The translations under genes were made by a program, and so were the position numbers. Below the pieces are notes generated by a model. That model did no database searches. It was not told where the DNA came from and saw only the letters and a list, made by a program, of their open reading frames with translations. Shown here piece after piece: positions 7,202-15,478 of a stretch of 28,670 bases of DNA (its first letter is position 1; each line of letters opens with the position of its first letter). This stretch comes from Bacillota bacterium (GTDB lineage Bacteria > Bacillota > Clostridia > Acetivibrionales > DSM-1351), in assembly GCA_023460955.1 (NCBI GenBank), contig JAEWOH010000013.1, positions 1 through 28,670 on the forward strand. Reading direction: 5' to 3'.

Positions 7202-7705
7202 TCAAAGCTCCTGACCACATGATTGCTCATGGGAATGTTTATGTTCAGAATGAGTGTGAGAATGCCCCCCGGTTTGTCTGCTAAGAGGAGAAATCAGTCG
7301 ATCCTGACACCTGTATGCCTCAAAGCCACATTTTTTCAAAGCATCAAACAGGGGCGGATCATAAGCCGTAAGCAGTCTCTCCTCCTGATAGAACAGAGGT
7401 GCGTGCCTGTTTCCCATTTCATAGCAAGCCCTGCCCATCATTTCCAGGGTTTGAGGCTTTAGTGCTATACATTCACATTCTGGTATTTCAACAAGTAGTA
7501 CCTGATTTCCCTCAATATGAAGAATATCACCATGCTTCAGCGGGCTATCCATATTAAGCTTTATTCCCACTTCATTACCCTTTTTACTGACTTTATGCAA
7601 TATTTTTTTTGAAACCTCATACCATTCAATTTCCACATAATCTATATCAAAGCCTGTAAAATCCATTTTTTTGGATTTACTGCAAACAATATTATCAATA
7701 ATCAT
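7202..7705 (-). CDS. ureE: Urease accessory nickel-binding protein UreE
   Basis: UreE is the dimeric metallochaperone that hands nickel to UreG. The 167-residue sequence has the two-domain layout with GDILHIEGNQVLLVEIPECE, then YEMGNRHAPLF carrying the conserved metal-binding H101. A C-terminal His-rich tail has six histidines between 148 and 159 (GGHSHTHSEHKHSHEQ). Such tails store extra nickel in some bacteria and are absent in others. AGGAGG lies 5 nt before the ATG at 7705. The 91-nt gap after ureC is the longest within the ure genes and holds no clear hairpin. Confidence 0.94.
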   Translation of the reverse strand: MIIDNIVCSKSKKMDFTGFDIDYVEIEWYEVSKKILHKVSKKGNEVGIKLNMDSPLKHGDILHIEGNQVLLVEIPECECIALKPQTLEMMGRACYEMGNRHAPLFYQEERLLTAYDPPLFDALKKCGFEAYRCQDRLISPLSRQTGGHSHTHSEHKHSHEQSCGQEL

Positions 7706-7796
7706 GTAAACCTCCTGTTTTCCCTTATTTCAAGATGAAATGTATTTTTTATTTTACAACGAGGAATGTTGCTGACTTTAAGCCATCATCTGCACA

Positions 7797-9515
7797 TCAA
7801 AACAGAAAATATCTTTGTGCAAGGGCTAGCTCTTTCATAGGCTTACAGGTGATATGTTCACCATCAACTCTTACCTCATATGTTTCCGGATTTACTTCAA
7901 TATTTGGTGTTGCGTCATTCATTACCATATCCTTCTTAGTAATGTTTCTGCAGTTGCTTACCGGAACGAGCTTTTTCTGCAGCTTCAGAGAATTCAGGTC
8001 TCCTGATTCAAGCGAGAGCTTTGAAACGAATGTCATACAGCCGGAATTTAATGCACGTCCGAAAGCACCGAACATATTTTTATAAATCACAGGCTGAGGA
8101 GTTGGAATAGAGGCATTTGCATCTCCCATTTTACTGGCTGCTATAAAGCCGCCCTTTAGAATCATTTCCGGTTTGACACCAAACATAGACGGTTTCCAAA
8201 GTACTATATCGGCCAGCTTACCCTTTTCCAGGGAACCAACATATTTTGATATCCCATGGGTTATCGCCGGGTTTATGGTATATTTTGAGATATACCTTTT
8301 TATTCTTGTATTATCATTTTTACTACTGTCAGGACTCAAAGGTCCTCTCTGCTTTTTCATTTTATCAGCTGTCTGCCAGGTTCTTATTATAACCTCGCCA
8401 ACCCTGCCCATAGCTTGCGAATCAGAGCTCATCATACTGAATACACCCATATCGTGAAGAATATCTTCTGCTGCTATGGTTTCAGGCCTGATTCTTGAAT
8501 CGGCAAAAGCTACATCCTCCCTGATCTTGCTGTCCAGATGGTGACAAACCATAAGCATGTCAAGATGCTCATCAAGGGTATTTATTGTAAAAGGCATTGT
8601 AGGGTTTGTGGATGAAGGCAGTATGTTTTGGAATGCCGCCACCTTGATTATATCTGGAGCGTGGCCTCCTCCTGCCCCTTCAGTGTGGAAAGTATGAATT
8701 GTTCTGCCGTTGATAGCATTAATCGTATCTTCAACAAAGCCTGCTTCATTTAATGTATCTGTATGGATAGCCACCTGTACATCATATATATCGGCCACGC
8801 TCAGACAGGTATCGATAGCCTTTGGAGTAGTGCCCCAGTCTTCATGCAGCTTCAACCCTATAGCACCGGCCTGGATTTGTTCTATAAGCGGTTGTGGAAA
8901 AGATGCATTACCCTTTCCTAAAAAGCCCAGATTCATTGGAAACGCCTCTGCTGCCTCCAGCATCCGATACATATTATATTTTCCGGGTGTACAGGTAGTT
9001 GCGTTAGTTCCGTCAGCCGGGCCGGTGCCACCGCCTATCATTGTTGTAACTCCGCTGTATAAAGCTGTTTCAATTTGCTGGGGACATATAAAATGAATAT
9101 GTGAATCTATTCCTCCCGCAGTGGCAATAAGTCCTTCGCCGGCTATGACCTCCGTTGCAGCCCCGATGACCAGTCCGGGAGTTACACCTTCCATAGTATC
9201 AGGGTTCCCTGATTTACCTATTCCAACTATCATCCCGTCCTTTATGCCAATATCTCCTTTAACTATGCCCCAGGAGTCAATGATGACAGCATTGGTTATA
9301 AGCATATCCAGCGCTCCGGCATCCCTTGAAACTGAAGAACTTTGTCCCATACCGTCCCTGATGGATTTTCCTCCTCCAAACTTGCTTTCATCCCCATAGA
9401 CGGTGTAGTCCTGCTCAATTTCCAATATAAGCTCAGTGTCAGCCAAACGTACCCTGTCACCCTTGGTAGGCCCGTACATGTCGGCATATTCTTTACCCTT
9501 CATTATAAAACTCAT
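7797..9515 (-). CDS. ureC: Urease alpha subunit UreC (catalytic)
   Basis: This is the catalytic subunit that hydrolyses urea to ammonia and carbamate with two nickel ions. In the 572-residue sequence the nickel ligands H139 and H141 (SHIHF), the bridging carbamylated lysine K222 (GLKLHEDWG), H251, H277 (HTFHTEG) and D365 (SSDSQAMGR) are all present. So is the mobile flap C324-H325 (MVCHHLD). All lie at a constant +5 offset from the Klebsiella aerogenes numbering. The start overlaps the ureB stop as ATGA, implying coupled translation; GGAG is 10 nt upstream. Separate gamma, beta and alpha subunits follow the usual bacterial pattern. Confidence 0.98.
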   Translation of the reverse strand: MSFIMKGKEYADMYGPTKGDRVRLADTELILEIEQDYTVYGDESKFGGGKSIRDGMGQSSSVSRDAGALDMLITNAVIIDSWGIVKGDIGIKDGMIVGIGKSGNPDTMEGVTPGLVIGAATEVIAGEGLIATAGGIDSHIHFICPQQIETALYSGVTTMIGGGTGPADGTNATTCTPGKYNMYRMLEAAEAFPMNLGFLGKGNASFPQPLIEQIQAGAIGLKLHEDWGTTPKAIDTCLSVADIYDVQVAIHTDTLNEAGFVEDTINAINGRTIHTFHTEGAGGGHAPDIIKVAAFQNILPSSTNPTMPFTINTLDEHLDMLMVCHHLDSKIREDVAFADSRIRPETIAAEDILHDMGVFSMMSSDSQAMGRVGEVIIRTWQTADKMKKQRGPLSPDSSKNDNTRIKRYISKYTINPAITHGISKYVGSLEKGKLADIVLWKPSMFGVKPEMILKGGFIAASKMGDANASIPTPQPVIYKNMFGAFGRALNSGCMTFVSKLSLESGDLNSLKLQKKLVPVSNCRNITKKDMVMNDATPNIEVNPETYEVRVDGEHITCKPMKELALAQRYFLF

Positions 9516-9889
9516 CTATTTTCAACTCCTTTGAATGCAAGTTTGGAAGCCTTTTCTAAAGCTATTTTATATACGTTGGCATCCAGAAGACTCCCGGTTG
9601 TCAGTCCGTTCAATCCGAATACAGCCTTATCCCCGCCGAATACTGTCAAAACAACCTCTTTCTCTTCACCCGGTTCAAATCTGACGGCGGTTCCGGAGGG
9701 AATATCAAGCCTTTTCCCAAACGATGCTTTCCTGTCAAACTCCAGACATTTATTAACCTCAAAGAAGTGAAAGTGAGATCCGACCTGTATCGGTCTGTCT
9801 CCGGTGTTGGAAACGCTTACAGTAATAGTTTGTCTTCCTCTGTTTAGCACAATTGTTTCATTTTCTATAAAATATTCTCCGGGCTTCAT
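9512..9889 (-). CDS. ureB: Urease beta subunit UreB
   Basis: UreB is the structural beta subunit of the (UreABC)3 holoenzyme. The 125-residue sequence shows the family core RPIQVGSHFHFFEVN, then SFGKRLDIPSGTAVRFEPGE and GGDKAVFGLNGLTTG. It is soluble, with no signal peptide. AGGAGG lies 9 nt before the ATG. It follows ureA by 13 nt and overlaps the ureC start by 4 nt. Confidence 0.97.
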   Translation of the reverse strand: MKPGEYFIENETIVLNRGRQTITVSVSNTGDRPIQVGSHFHFFEVNKCLEFDRKASFGKRLDIPSGTAVRFEPGEEKEVVLTVFGGDKAVFGLNGLTTGSLLDANVYKIALEKASKLAFKGVENR

Positions 9890-9902
9890 ATTGGCTTTCC
9901 TC

Positions 9903-10205
9903 CTATCTTATGGGATCGTGAACTGTTACTAGCTTAGTACCGTCCGGAAAGGTTGCCTCAATCTGAATTTCATGAATCATTGAAGGCACTCCCTCCATGA
10001 CATCCTCAGCTGTCAATAACTGTGCCCCGAAGCGCATAAGCTCAGTTACGGTTTTTCCATCTCTTGCAGCCTCCATAAGTTCTGCACTGATGTAGGCTAT
10101 AGCCTCTGGATAATTCAGTTTCAAACCTCTGTCCTTTCTTTTTCTTGCAAGTTCTCCGGCGAAATGCAGCATAAGCTTTTCGGTTTCCTTAGGTGTCAGA
10201 TGCAT
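9903..10205 (-). CDS. ureA: Urease gamma subunit UreA
   Basis: UreA is the gamma subunit. The 100-residue product begins MHLTPKETEKLMLHFAGELA and carries LNYPEAIAYISAELMEAARDG and EDVMEGVPSMIHEIQIEATF, all diagnostic. The length is standard. CGGAGG lies 6 nt before the ATG. The 77-nt gap to urtE contains a pair of direct repeats 30 bp apart, which might mark a separate control point for the enzyme genes. Confidence 0.97.
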   Translation of the reverse strand: MHLTPKETEKLMLHFAGELARKRKDRGLKLNYPEAIAYISAELMEAARDGKTVTELMRFGAQLLTAEDVMEGVPSMIHEIQIEATFPDGTKLVTVHDPIR

Positions 10206-10226
10206 GTTAACCTCCGTTTCATACCT

Positions 10227-10268
10227 TTACACGTTACAACAATTAATCGTTAATTCTTACACTTACAA
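10227..10268. repeat. Paired direct repeats upstream of ureA
   Basis: TTACACGTTACAA (10227-10239) and TTACACTTACAA (10257-10268) differ by one missing base and start 30 bp apart, about three helical turns. They lie in the 77-nt gap between urtE and ureA. They could be two half-sites for a regulator bound to one face of the DNA. No convincing promoter is visible next to them, so the role is unproven. Confidence 0.4.
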
Positions 10269-10282
10269 TCATTAACACTGAT

Positions 10283-10975
10283 TTATATCGCCATTTTTTC
10301 CTGAATAGCATTTGGATTAGCATCTTTTGTATTTCCTTCCATGATGATGCTTCCTTTGTCTATAAGATAAAAATAATCAGCCACTTCAAGTACGAACTCT
10401 AGGTATTGCTCAACAATAACCATTGTCATATCGCCCTTACTTTTCAGATGCTTTATTACCTTTGCAATATCTTGTATAATTGAAGGCTGAATACCCTCTG
10501 TAGGCTCATCCAAAAGCAGAAGCTTTGGTTTGGATACCAGAGCTCTGGCTATAGCCAGCTGTTGCTGTTGTCCGCCGCTCAGATCGCCGCCCTTTCTGCT
10601 AAGCATGGTTTTTACTATGGGAAACAGCTCATATATGCTTTCATCTATTGTTCCTTTATTTTTGTTTCTCTCCAGTCCCAGTAAAAGATTCTCATAAACG
10701 CTTAATTGTGGGAAGATGTCTCTGCCTTGCGGAACATAGCCTATACCTTTAATTGCTCTGTTGTACGTGGGCATTTTTATGATTTCTTCCCCATTCAGCT
10801 TGATGCTGCCGCTTGGAGTTTTAACAAGACCCATTATACTTTTTAGGAAAGTAGTTTTTCCTACACCGTTTCTTCCCAAAAGACAGACAACCTTGCCCTG
10901 ATCAATTTTCATACTTATATTTCTTAAAATTACACTCTCACCGTAAAAAGCACTTACTCGATTAATTTCCAGCAT
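10283..10975 (-). CDS. urtE: Urea ABC transporter ATP-binding protein UrtE
   Basis: UrtE is one of two ATPases powering the urea importer. The 230-residue protein is of the branched-chain amino acid (LivF) type, with Walker A GRNGVGKT near 30-37, the Q-loop region GIGYVPQGRDIFPQLS, the signature LSGGQQQQLAIARAL and Walker B LLLLDEPTEGIQP. The extra GI after DEPTE is typical of LivF/UrtE. The ATG at 10975 follows GGGAGG by 4 nt; an in-frame start 12 nt earlier overlaps the ribosome site. It is cytoplasmic and associated with UrtBC. It is the last urt gene, 77 nt before ureA. Confidence 0.93.
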   Translation of the reverse strand: MLEINRVSAFYGESVILRNISMKIDQGKVVCLLGRNGVGKTTFLKSIMGLVKTPSGSIKLNGEEIIKMPTYNRAIKGIGYVPQGRDIFPQLSVYENLLLGLERNKNKGTIDESIYELFPIVKTMLSRKGGDLSGGQQQQLAIARALVSKPKLLLLDEPTEGIQPSIIQDIAKVIKHLKSKGDMTMVIVEQYLEFVLEVADYFYLIDKGSIIMEGNTKDANPNAIQEKMAI

Positions 10976-11005
10976 ATTACCTCCCATCTACGCGCATTAC
11001 GCGTA

Positions 11006-11767
11006 CTATTGTTCTAGCCTTTCACGCTCTCCCCGTCCCAGATATACCTCTATTACCCTGGGATTTTTCTGAACCGATTCCATATCACCCTCATCCAGCA
11101 ATGAACCTTCGTGGAGAACTGTTACTGTATTAGCACACTCTCTGACAAATTCCATATCATGCTCCACAACAACAACTGAGCATTGTTTAGATATCTGTTT
11201 CAGCAGCTCACTTGTTTTTTCTGTCTCTTTTCTGCCCATACCGGCCACCGGCTCATCCAGCAGCATAATTTCAGGCTGTTGTACCAGCAGCATTCCTATT
11301 TCAAGCCACTGTTTTTGTCCGTGGGAAAGCTTTGAAGGATATCCGTACCTATCTTCATATAAGCCTATGGTACTTAAAACAGCTTTTATTCTTTCATTCT
11401 GTTCTTTTGTCAGTTTTGTAAAAAGGGAAGAATACAAGGATCTGACTTTAACTGCTGCTAATTCCATATTTTCATATATGGTAATGCCATTAAATACTGA
11501 TGGTACCTGAAATTTCCTCCCTATACCCAGTTCAACAATTTCATGTTCTGAAAGCTTTGTTACATCGCTTCCGTTATGAAATATTATATTCCCTGAGGTT
11601 GGTTTCACTCTCCCGCATATAGCGTCCAAAAGTGTTGTTTTACCTGCACCGTTGGGGCCTATAAAAAAATGAATGTCCCCTTTTTTAACTGATGTACTTA
11701 AACTGTTTACTGCTTTAAAACCATCAAAGCTAATAGTTAAATCATTTATCTCAAGAACCGGCTTCAT
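11006..11767 (-). CDS. urtD: Urea ABC transporter ATP-binding protein UrtD
   Basis: UrtD is the second ATPase, of LivG type. The 253-residue sequence has Walker A GPNGAGKTTL, then ELGIGRKFQVPSVFNGITIYEN, where LivG proteins carry a similar motif. The signature is LSHGQKQWLEIGMLL and Walker B is IMLLDEPVAGM. The LSHGQKQWLEI variant signature is characteristic of UrtD rather than generic LivG. GGAGG lies 7 nt before the ATG at 11767. It is 20 nt after urtC. Confidence 0.94.
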   Translation of the reverse strand: MKPVLEINDLTISFDGFKAVNSLSTSVKKGDIHFFIGPNGAGKTTLLDAICGRVKPTSGNIIFHNGSDVTKLSEHEIVELGIGRKFQVPSVFNGITIYENMELAAVKVRSLYSSLFTKLTKEQNERIKAVLSTIGLYEDRYGYPSKLSHGQKQWLEIGMLLVQQPEIMLLDEPVAGMGRKETEKTSELLKQISKQCSVVVVEHDMEFVRECANTVTVLHEGSLLDEGDMESVQKNPRVIEVYLGRGERERLEQ

Positions 11768-11787
11768 ACTTTCACCTCCATTTTAGC

Positions 11788-12894
11788 CTATACTCTTTCA
11801 CCGAAAGCACTGTCTTTCTTCAAAACACTTGATTGGGTGACTTTAATTCTTCCCAACCTGCTCTTCAACTTGTTAAATGCCCCTACAAGACCTGTAGGCA
11901 TAAATATTACTACTACCACAAAAGCTATTCCGATAAAATACGACCACACTGCAGGGAATTTTTCACTTACGCCGCTTTTCATAAGATTGACCAGTATTGC
12001 ACCAATAATTGCTCCGTTGAGGCTTCCCCTACCGCCTATTGCTACCCAGATAACCATTTCTATTGACGGAACGATTCCCATTTCAGCAGGTGATATTATA
12101 CCAACCTGAGGAACATATATTGCTCCTGCGAGTCCTGCCAGTGCAGCTGATATACAATAGACAAAAACCTTATAAACCGTTGGATTGTACCCTGAAAATC
12201 TGGCTCTGTTTTCTCCGTCTCTAATTGCAATCAATACTCTTCCTACTCTTTTGTTTATAATAAATTTACAGAAAATGAAAGCCATAATAAGTAAGATTAC
12301 AGATATGTAGTAAAGCCAAAGTTTTGTGCTGCTGTTTGCTAAAGAAAAATGAAAAATTGTTTTAAAGTTTGTTATACCGTTGGTACCGCCTGTAAATTCC
12401 TGCTGTCCTACAAATAGTACAACAAATATAATTGACAAAGCCTGTGTTAAAATAGAAAAGTAAACTCCTTTTATTCTATTTCTGAAAGTTAAATATCCGA
12501 TAATCAGGGCTATTAATGTAGGTATAACCAGCGCCATCAAAATGGCAACAGGAGCTATTCGAAACGGTGCCCAAAACCACGGCAGTGTTTCCCTGCCACT
12601 CCAGGACATAAAGTCGGGAAGTTTTCCGCCTTCAGCCTCAATCTTCAGATACATAGCCATACAGTATGCACCCAATCCAAAATAAACACCGTGACCCAGA
12701 CTTAAAATCCCCGTATATCCCCAAATCAGATCAATTCCAAGTGCAAGAATTGCAAAGGCTATAAATTTACCCAGAAGGTTGGTTCTGAAATCTGAAAGGA
12801 AAATCGGGGCTATACATAAAAGTACCATTATAATAATTATTGTTATATTCTTTCTTCCGGCTTTATTAAAAGCACCAATTGAGAATCTGTTCAT
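11788..12894 (-). CDS. urtC: Urea ABC transporter permease UrtC
   Basis: UrtC is a LivM-type permease forming half of the membrane channel. The 368-residue protein has about ten hydrophobic segments. It carries the family region GYTGILSLGHGVYFGLGAYC near residue 60, a feature specific to UrtC/LivM. It also has the cytoplasmic loop RVGRVLIAIRDGENRARFSGY that contacts the ATPases, and the later VWVAIGGRGSLNGAIIGA. AGGAGGG lies 6 nt before the ATG. It lies 42 nt after urtB and 20 nt before urtD. Confidence 0.94.
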   Translation of the reverse strand: MNRFSIGAFNKAGRKNITIIIIMVLLCIAPIFLSDFRTNLLGKFIAFAILALGIDLIWGYTGILSLGHGVYFGLGAYCMAMYLKIEAEGGKLPDFMSWSGRETLPWFWAPFRIAPVAILMALVIPTLIALIIGYLTFRNRIKGVYFSILTQALSIIFVVLFVGQQEFTGGTNGITNFKTIFHFSLANSSTKLWLYYISVILLIMAFIFCKFIINKRVGRVLIAIRDGENRARFSGYNPTVYKVFVYCISAALAGLAGAIYVPQVGIISPAEMGIVPSIEMVIWVAIGGRGSLNGAIIGAILVNLMKSGVSEKFPAVWSYFIGIAFVVVVIFMPTGLVGAFNKLKSRLGRIKVTQSSVLKKDSAFGERV

Positions 12895-12936
12895 GTAACC
12901 CCTCCTTACACGCCAAGTGCGTATTTAATAGTATTT

Positions 12937-13842
12937 CTATTCATCAAGTGCCCTGCTGTTTATGGTAAAAAACCCCTGTGGCTTCCACTGAAGGAATATA
13001 ATTACCATTAAAAATACAAGAACCTTACCCAAAGAGGCATTTGTAAAAAACTCAAAGGTAGTATTTCCAATACCTATGACCCCCGCACCGGTAAATGTTC
13101 CGACTATTCTTCCTACCCCGCCCAGAACAACGACCATGAAGGTATCTACTATATAGTTTGTTCCGAGAGTTGGTCCGATAGAACCCAGCAGAGTTAATGC
13201 ACAGCCTGCAATTCCTGCGAGACCGGAACCTACAGCAAAGGTTACACTGTCAACCTTTCTGGTATTGATTCCAAGACTTTGTGCCATAGGACGGTTTTGC
13301 ATAACAGCTCTTATCTTCCTTCCATAGGCTGTACGATAAAGGAATATATAAACGCCTGCTATACAGAAAACTACCAATCCGATAATGAATATCCTCTTAT
13401 ACGGAAACTGGATGCCTCCTAAAACCAATCCGCCCTCCAGCCAGACCGGACTTTTCACATCAACATTCGGAGCCCCGAAAATACTTCTGGCCAGCTGCTG
13501 CAGGATAAGACTTACGCCCCAGGTTGCAAGCAAGCTATCCAAAGGCCGTCCGTATAACCTTTTAATAATTGATATTTCAAGCAAATATCCAATCATTGCT
13601 GCCATAATGAAAGAACACGGCAGAGCAGCAATGTAATATAAACTAAAAACACTTTTATCAAAATAATTAACAAATATATTTTGTACCAGATAAGTAACAT
13701 AGGCACCGATCATTATCAATTCTCCATGTGCCATATTTATTATTTTCATAAGTCCAAAGGTTATTGCAAGCCCCAAAGCTGCCAGCATTAATATGGAACT
13801 TACACTAATACCGTTAAAAATCTGCAATAAATACGTACTCAT
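12937..13842 (-). CDS. urtB: Urea ABC transporter permease UrtB
   Basis: UrtB is a LivH-type permease that pairs with UrtC. The 301-residue product has about eight to nine membrane segments, an N-terminal AALGLAITFGLMKIINMAHG motif typical of LivH, the loop YGRKIRAVMQNRPMAQSLGI and MVVVLGGVGRIVGTFTGAG. The ATG at 13842 has AGGAGGG 5 nt upstream and begins MSTYLLQIFNG. A longer reading from 13896 would run through the urtA-urtB hairpin and is rejected. The gap after urtA is 88 nt and contains the hairpin. Confidence 0.94.
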   Translation of the reverse strand: MSTYLLQIFNGISVSSILMLAALGLAITFGLMKIINMAHGELIMIGAYVTYLVQNIFVNYFDKSVFSLYYIAALPCSFIMAAMIGYLLEISIIKRLYGRPLDSLLATWGVSLILQQLARSIFGAPNVDVKSPVWLEGGLVLGGIQFPYKRIFIIGLVVFCIAGVYIFLYRTAYGRKIRAVMQNRPMAQSLGINTRKVDSVTFAVGSGLAGIAGCALTLLGSIGPTLGTNYIVDTFMVVVLGGVGRIVGTFTGAGVIGIGNTTFEFFTNASLGKVLVFLMVIIFLQWKPQGFFTINSRALDE

Positions 13843-13865
13843 AAACCCTCCTTTCTGATGAATTA

Positions 13866-13893
13866 TCACCTGTGAGGTTATTTTCACAGGTGA
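13866..13893 (-). terminator. urtA-urtB intercistronic hairpin (partial terminator or stability stem)
   Basis: TCACCTGTGA (13866-13875) and TCACAGGTGA (13884-13893) form a perfect 10-bp stem with an 8-nt loop, between the binding-protein gene and the first permease gene. There is no T tract after it on the minus strand. This arrangement is common in ABC import operons, where it protects the upstream mRNA and keeps the binding protein in excess over the membrane parts. Confidence 0.7.
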
Positions 13894-13930
13894 CATTCAT
13901 ACTTCAGTTTTAATACCATAACCAATATGA

Positions 13931-15196
13931 CTAATTGCTTAAGCCCTTGGCCCAGTCATAGGATTTCAGGTATGGATCAGGCTTAACACTTTCAGGTGTG
14001 CTCCAGATTTCCTTAATCAGTCCATCCGGCTGTACCTCACCAATTCTAACCGGCTTCCATATGTGCTGATTTTCGCCTTCGATTTTTACTGTTCCCTCCG
14101 GTGCCTTAAATTCAAGGCCCTTTGCAGCTTCTTTAACCTTTGCAACATCTGTTGAGCCAGCCTTTTTTACCGCCTCTGCCCACAGGTATACATTTATGTA
14201 TGCAGCTTCTATAGGGTCATCAGTTACTCTGTCTGAACCGTACTTAGCTTTATATTTTTCAACAAAACTCTTGTTTTCTGGAGTATCTGTTGTTTGATAA
14301 TAATTCCAGGATACGAGGTGACCTGCCATATTATCTGCACCTATACCTCTGATTTCTTCTTCAGCAACGCTGACTGAACAGGTTGTAAGATCCTTTGAAG
14401 TAATTCCTGAAGCTTTAAGCTCTTTAAAGAATGCAACATTGCTGTCACCGTTCAGGGTATTGAATACAACATCCGGTTTAGCTGCTTTTATCTTGTTTAC
14501 AATAGTACTGTAGTCAGTATGACCAAGTGGGGTATACTCTTCTGCTATCAGTTCACCACCCTGGGCTTGCAGTTGAGCTTTAATGATTTTATTTGCTGTT
14601 CTTGGGAAAACATAATCAGAGCCTAACAGGAAGAACTTCTTGCCTTTATTCTTTAACAGCCACTCTACAGCAGGTACAATCTGCTGATTGGGAGCAGCTC
14701 CGGAATAGAAAATGTTTGGTGAAGATTCCATTCCTTCATATTGAACAGGGTACCAAAGAAGACCATTGTTTTCTTCAAATACCGGCAGAACTGCTTTTCT
14801 GCTAGCTGAAGTCCAACATCCGAATACAGTTGCAACTTTATCACTCTGTAAAAGTTTCTTTGCTTTTTCTGCAAATTTTGGCCAGTCAGAAGCACCATCT
14901 TCTATAATGGGCTCAATTTTCTTGCCAAGTACTCCACCTGCTGCATTTATTTCTTCTATAGCCATCATTTCTGCATCCTTAACAGATACTTCACTTATAG
15001 CCATTGTTCCGCTAAGAGAATGGAGAATTCCTACTTTGATTGTATCGCCTGAGGCTGTTGATGTTGAAGCTGCTACAGAGGAACCTGCCGAAGAAGCTCC
15101 GGTGGAATCAGCTGCAGTACTGCCGCCGCAGCCTCCCAATAATGCTGACATTGCTATCGATATACTTAAAACAAGTGCTAACCATTTCTTTTTCAT
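13931..15196 (-). CDS. urtA: Urea ABC transporter substrate-binding lipoprotein UrtA
   Basis: UrtA captures urea outside the membrane and delivers it to UrtBC. The 421-residue precursor has a lipoprotein signal peptide (MKKKW, hydrophobic 6-19, lipobox L20-G-G-C23). A Ser/Ala/Thr-rich linker to about residue 50 and a periplasmic-binding type I fold follow. Landmarks are KVGILHSLSGTMAISE, GLLWYPVQYEGMESSPN and AAPNQQIVPAVEWLL, which are characteristic of UrtA/FmdD rather than LivJ. Short-chain amide binding is therefore the main alternative; adjacency to the ure genes favours urea. The ATG at 15196 has AAAGGTGG 8 nt upstream; a start 24 nt earlier overlaps that site. It is preceded by a long structured leader and its own promoter. 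Confidence 0.94.
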   Translation of the reverse strand: MKKKWLALVLSISIAMSALLGGCGGSTAADSTGASSAGSSVAASTSTASGDTIKVGILHSLSGTMAISEVSVKDAEMMAIEEINAAGGVLGKKIEPIIEDGASDWPKFAEKAKKLLQSDKVATVFGCWTSASRKAVLPVFEENNGLLWYPVQYEGMESSPNIFYSGAAPNQQIVPAVEWLLKNKGKKFFLLGSDYVFPRTANKIIKAQLQAQGGELIAEEYTPLGHTDYSTIVNKIKAAKPDVVFNTLNGDSNVAFFKELKASGITSKDLTTCSVSVAEEEIRGIGADNMAGHLVSWNYYQTTDTPENKSFVEKYKAKYGSDRVTDDPIEAAYINVYLWAEAVKKAGSTDVAKVKEAAKGLEFKAPEGTVKIEGENQHIWKPVRIGEVQPDGLIKEIWSTPESVKPDPYLKSYDWAKGLSN

Positions 15197-15369
15197 AATT
15201 TGACCACCTTTCTCACACAATGAATTTACGTAATTTATTTACCTGTAAATGTTTGAATAATAAATACATACAATTTATGGCCATAAACGTATAATTTCAA
15301 TTTTGCAGCTTATTGTTCAGACATCAATCAATAGCACTATTGATATCGATTTGCCTGATAAACAAAAAA

Positions 15370-15431
15370 CGCTATAAGCAGTGGATCCATGTCAGACCTT
15401 TGTCTGAGCATTTATCTCATTACCCATAGCG
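15370..15431 (-). promoter_or_regulatory. urtA leader stem-loop with U6, putative attenuator
   Basis: In the minus-strand RNA, CGCTAT (plus 15426-15431) pairs with ATAGCG (15370-15375). Within it TGGGT pairs with ATCCA, and an apical hairpin TCAGAC-AAAG-GTCTGA closes the structure. Six T residues follow directly (15364-15369). This is an irregular terminator about 60 nt long, some 40 nt after the predicted start and 170 nt before urtA. A small competing hairpin (TAGC-tagggc-GCTA) overlaps its 5' strand, and a TCAGGC...GTCTGA pair lies downstream. I do not recognise a known riboswitch class. An 11-codon open frame with a weak ribosome site (ATG at 15427) also lies inside. Confidence 0.55.
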
Positions 15432-15478
15432 CCCTAGCTACCTTAACCTTATTAAATTCGGATACAACTAAATAAGTT

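Noticed and set aside
7201..7230. A UreF start overlapping ureE by 29 nt
   Set aside because: The ATG at 7200 has AGGAG at 7 nt and begins one base after the ureE stop; the longer reading lacks a ribosome site.
8173..9399. Several plus-strand frames inside ureC
   Set aside because: They are antisense shadows of a strongly conserved enzyme and lack ribosome sites.
13843..13896. An 18-residue longer UrtB start
   Set aside because: It would begin upstream of the urtA-urtB hairpin, and the ATG at 13842 has an ideal AGGAGGG.
15370..15431. Guanidine-I, glutamine or T-box element in the urtA leader
   Set aside because: The short CTAGGG resembles part of the guanidine-I (ykkC) RNA, but its other conserved blocks are missing. 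The glutamine and T-box signature sequences are also absent.
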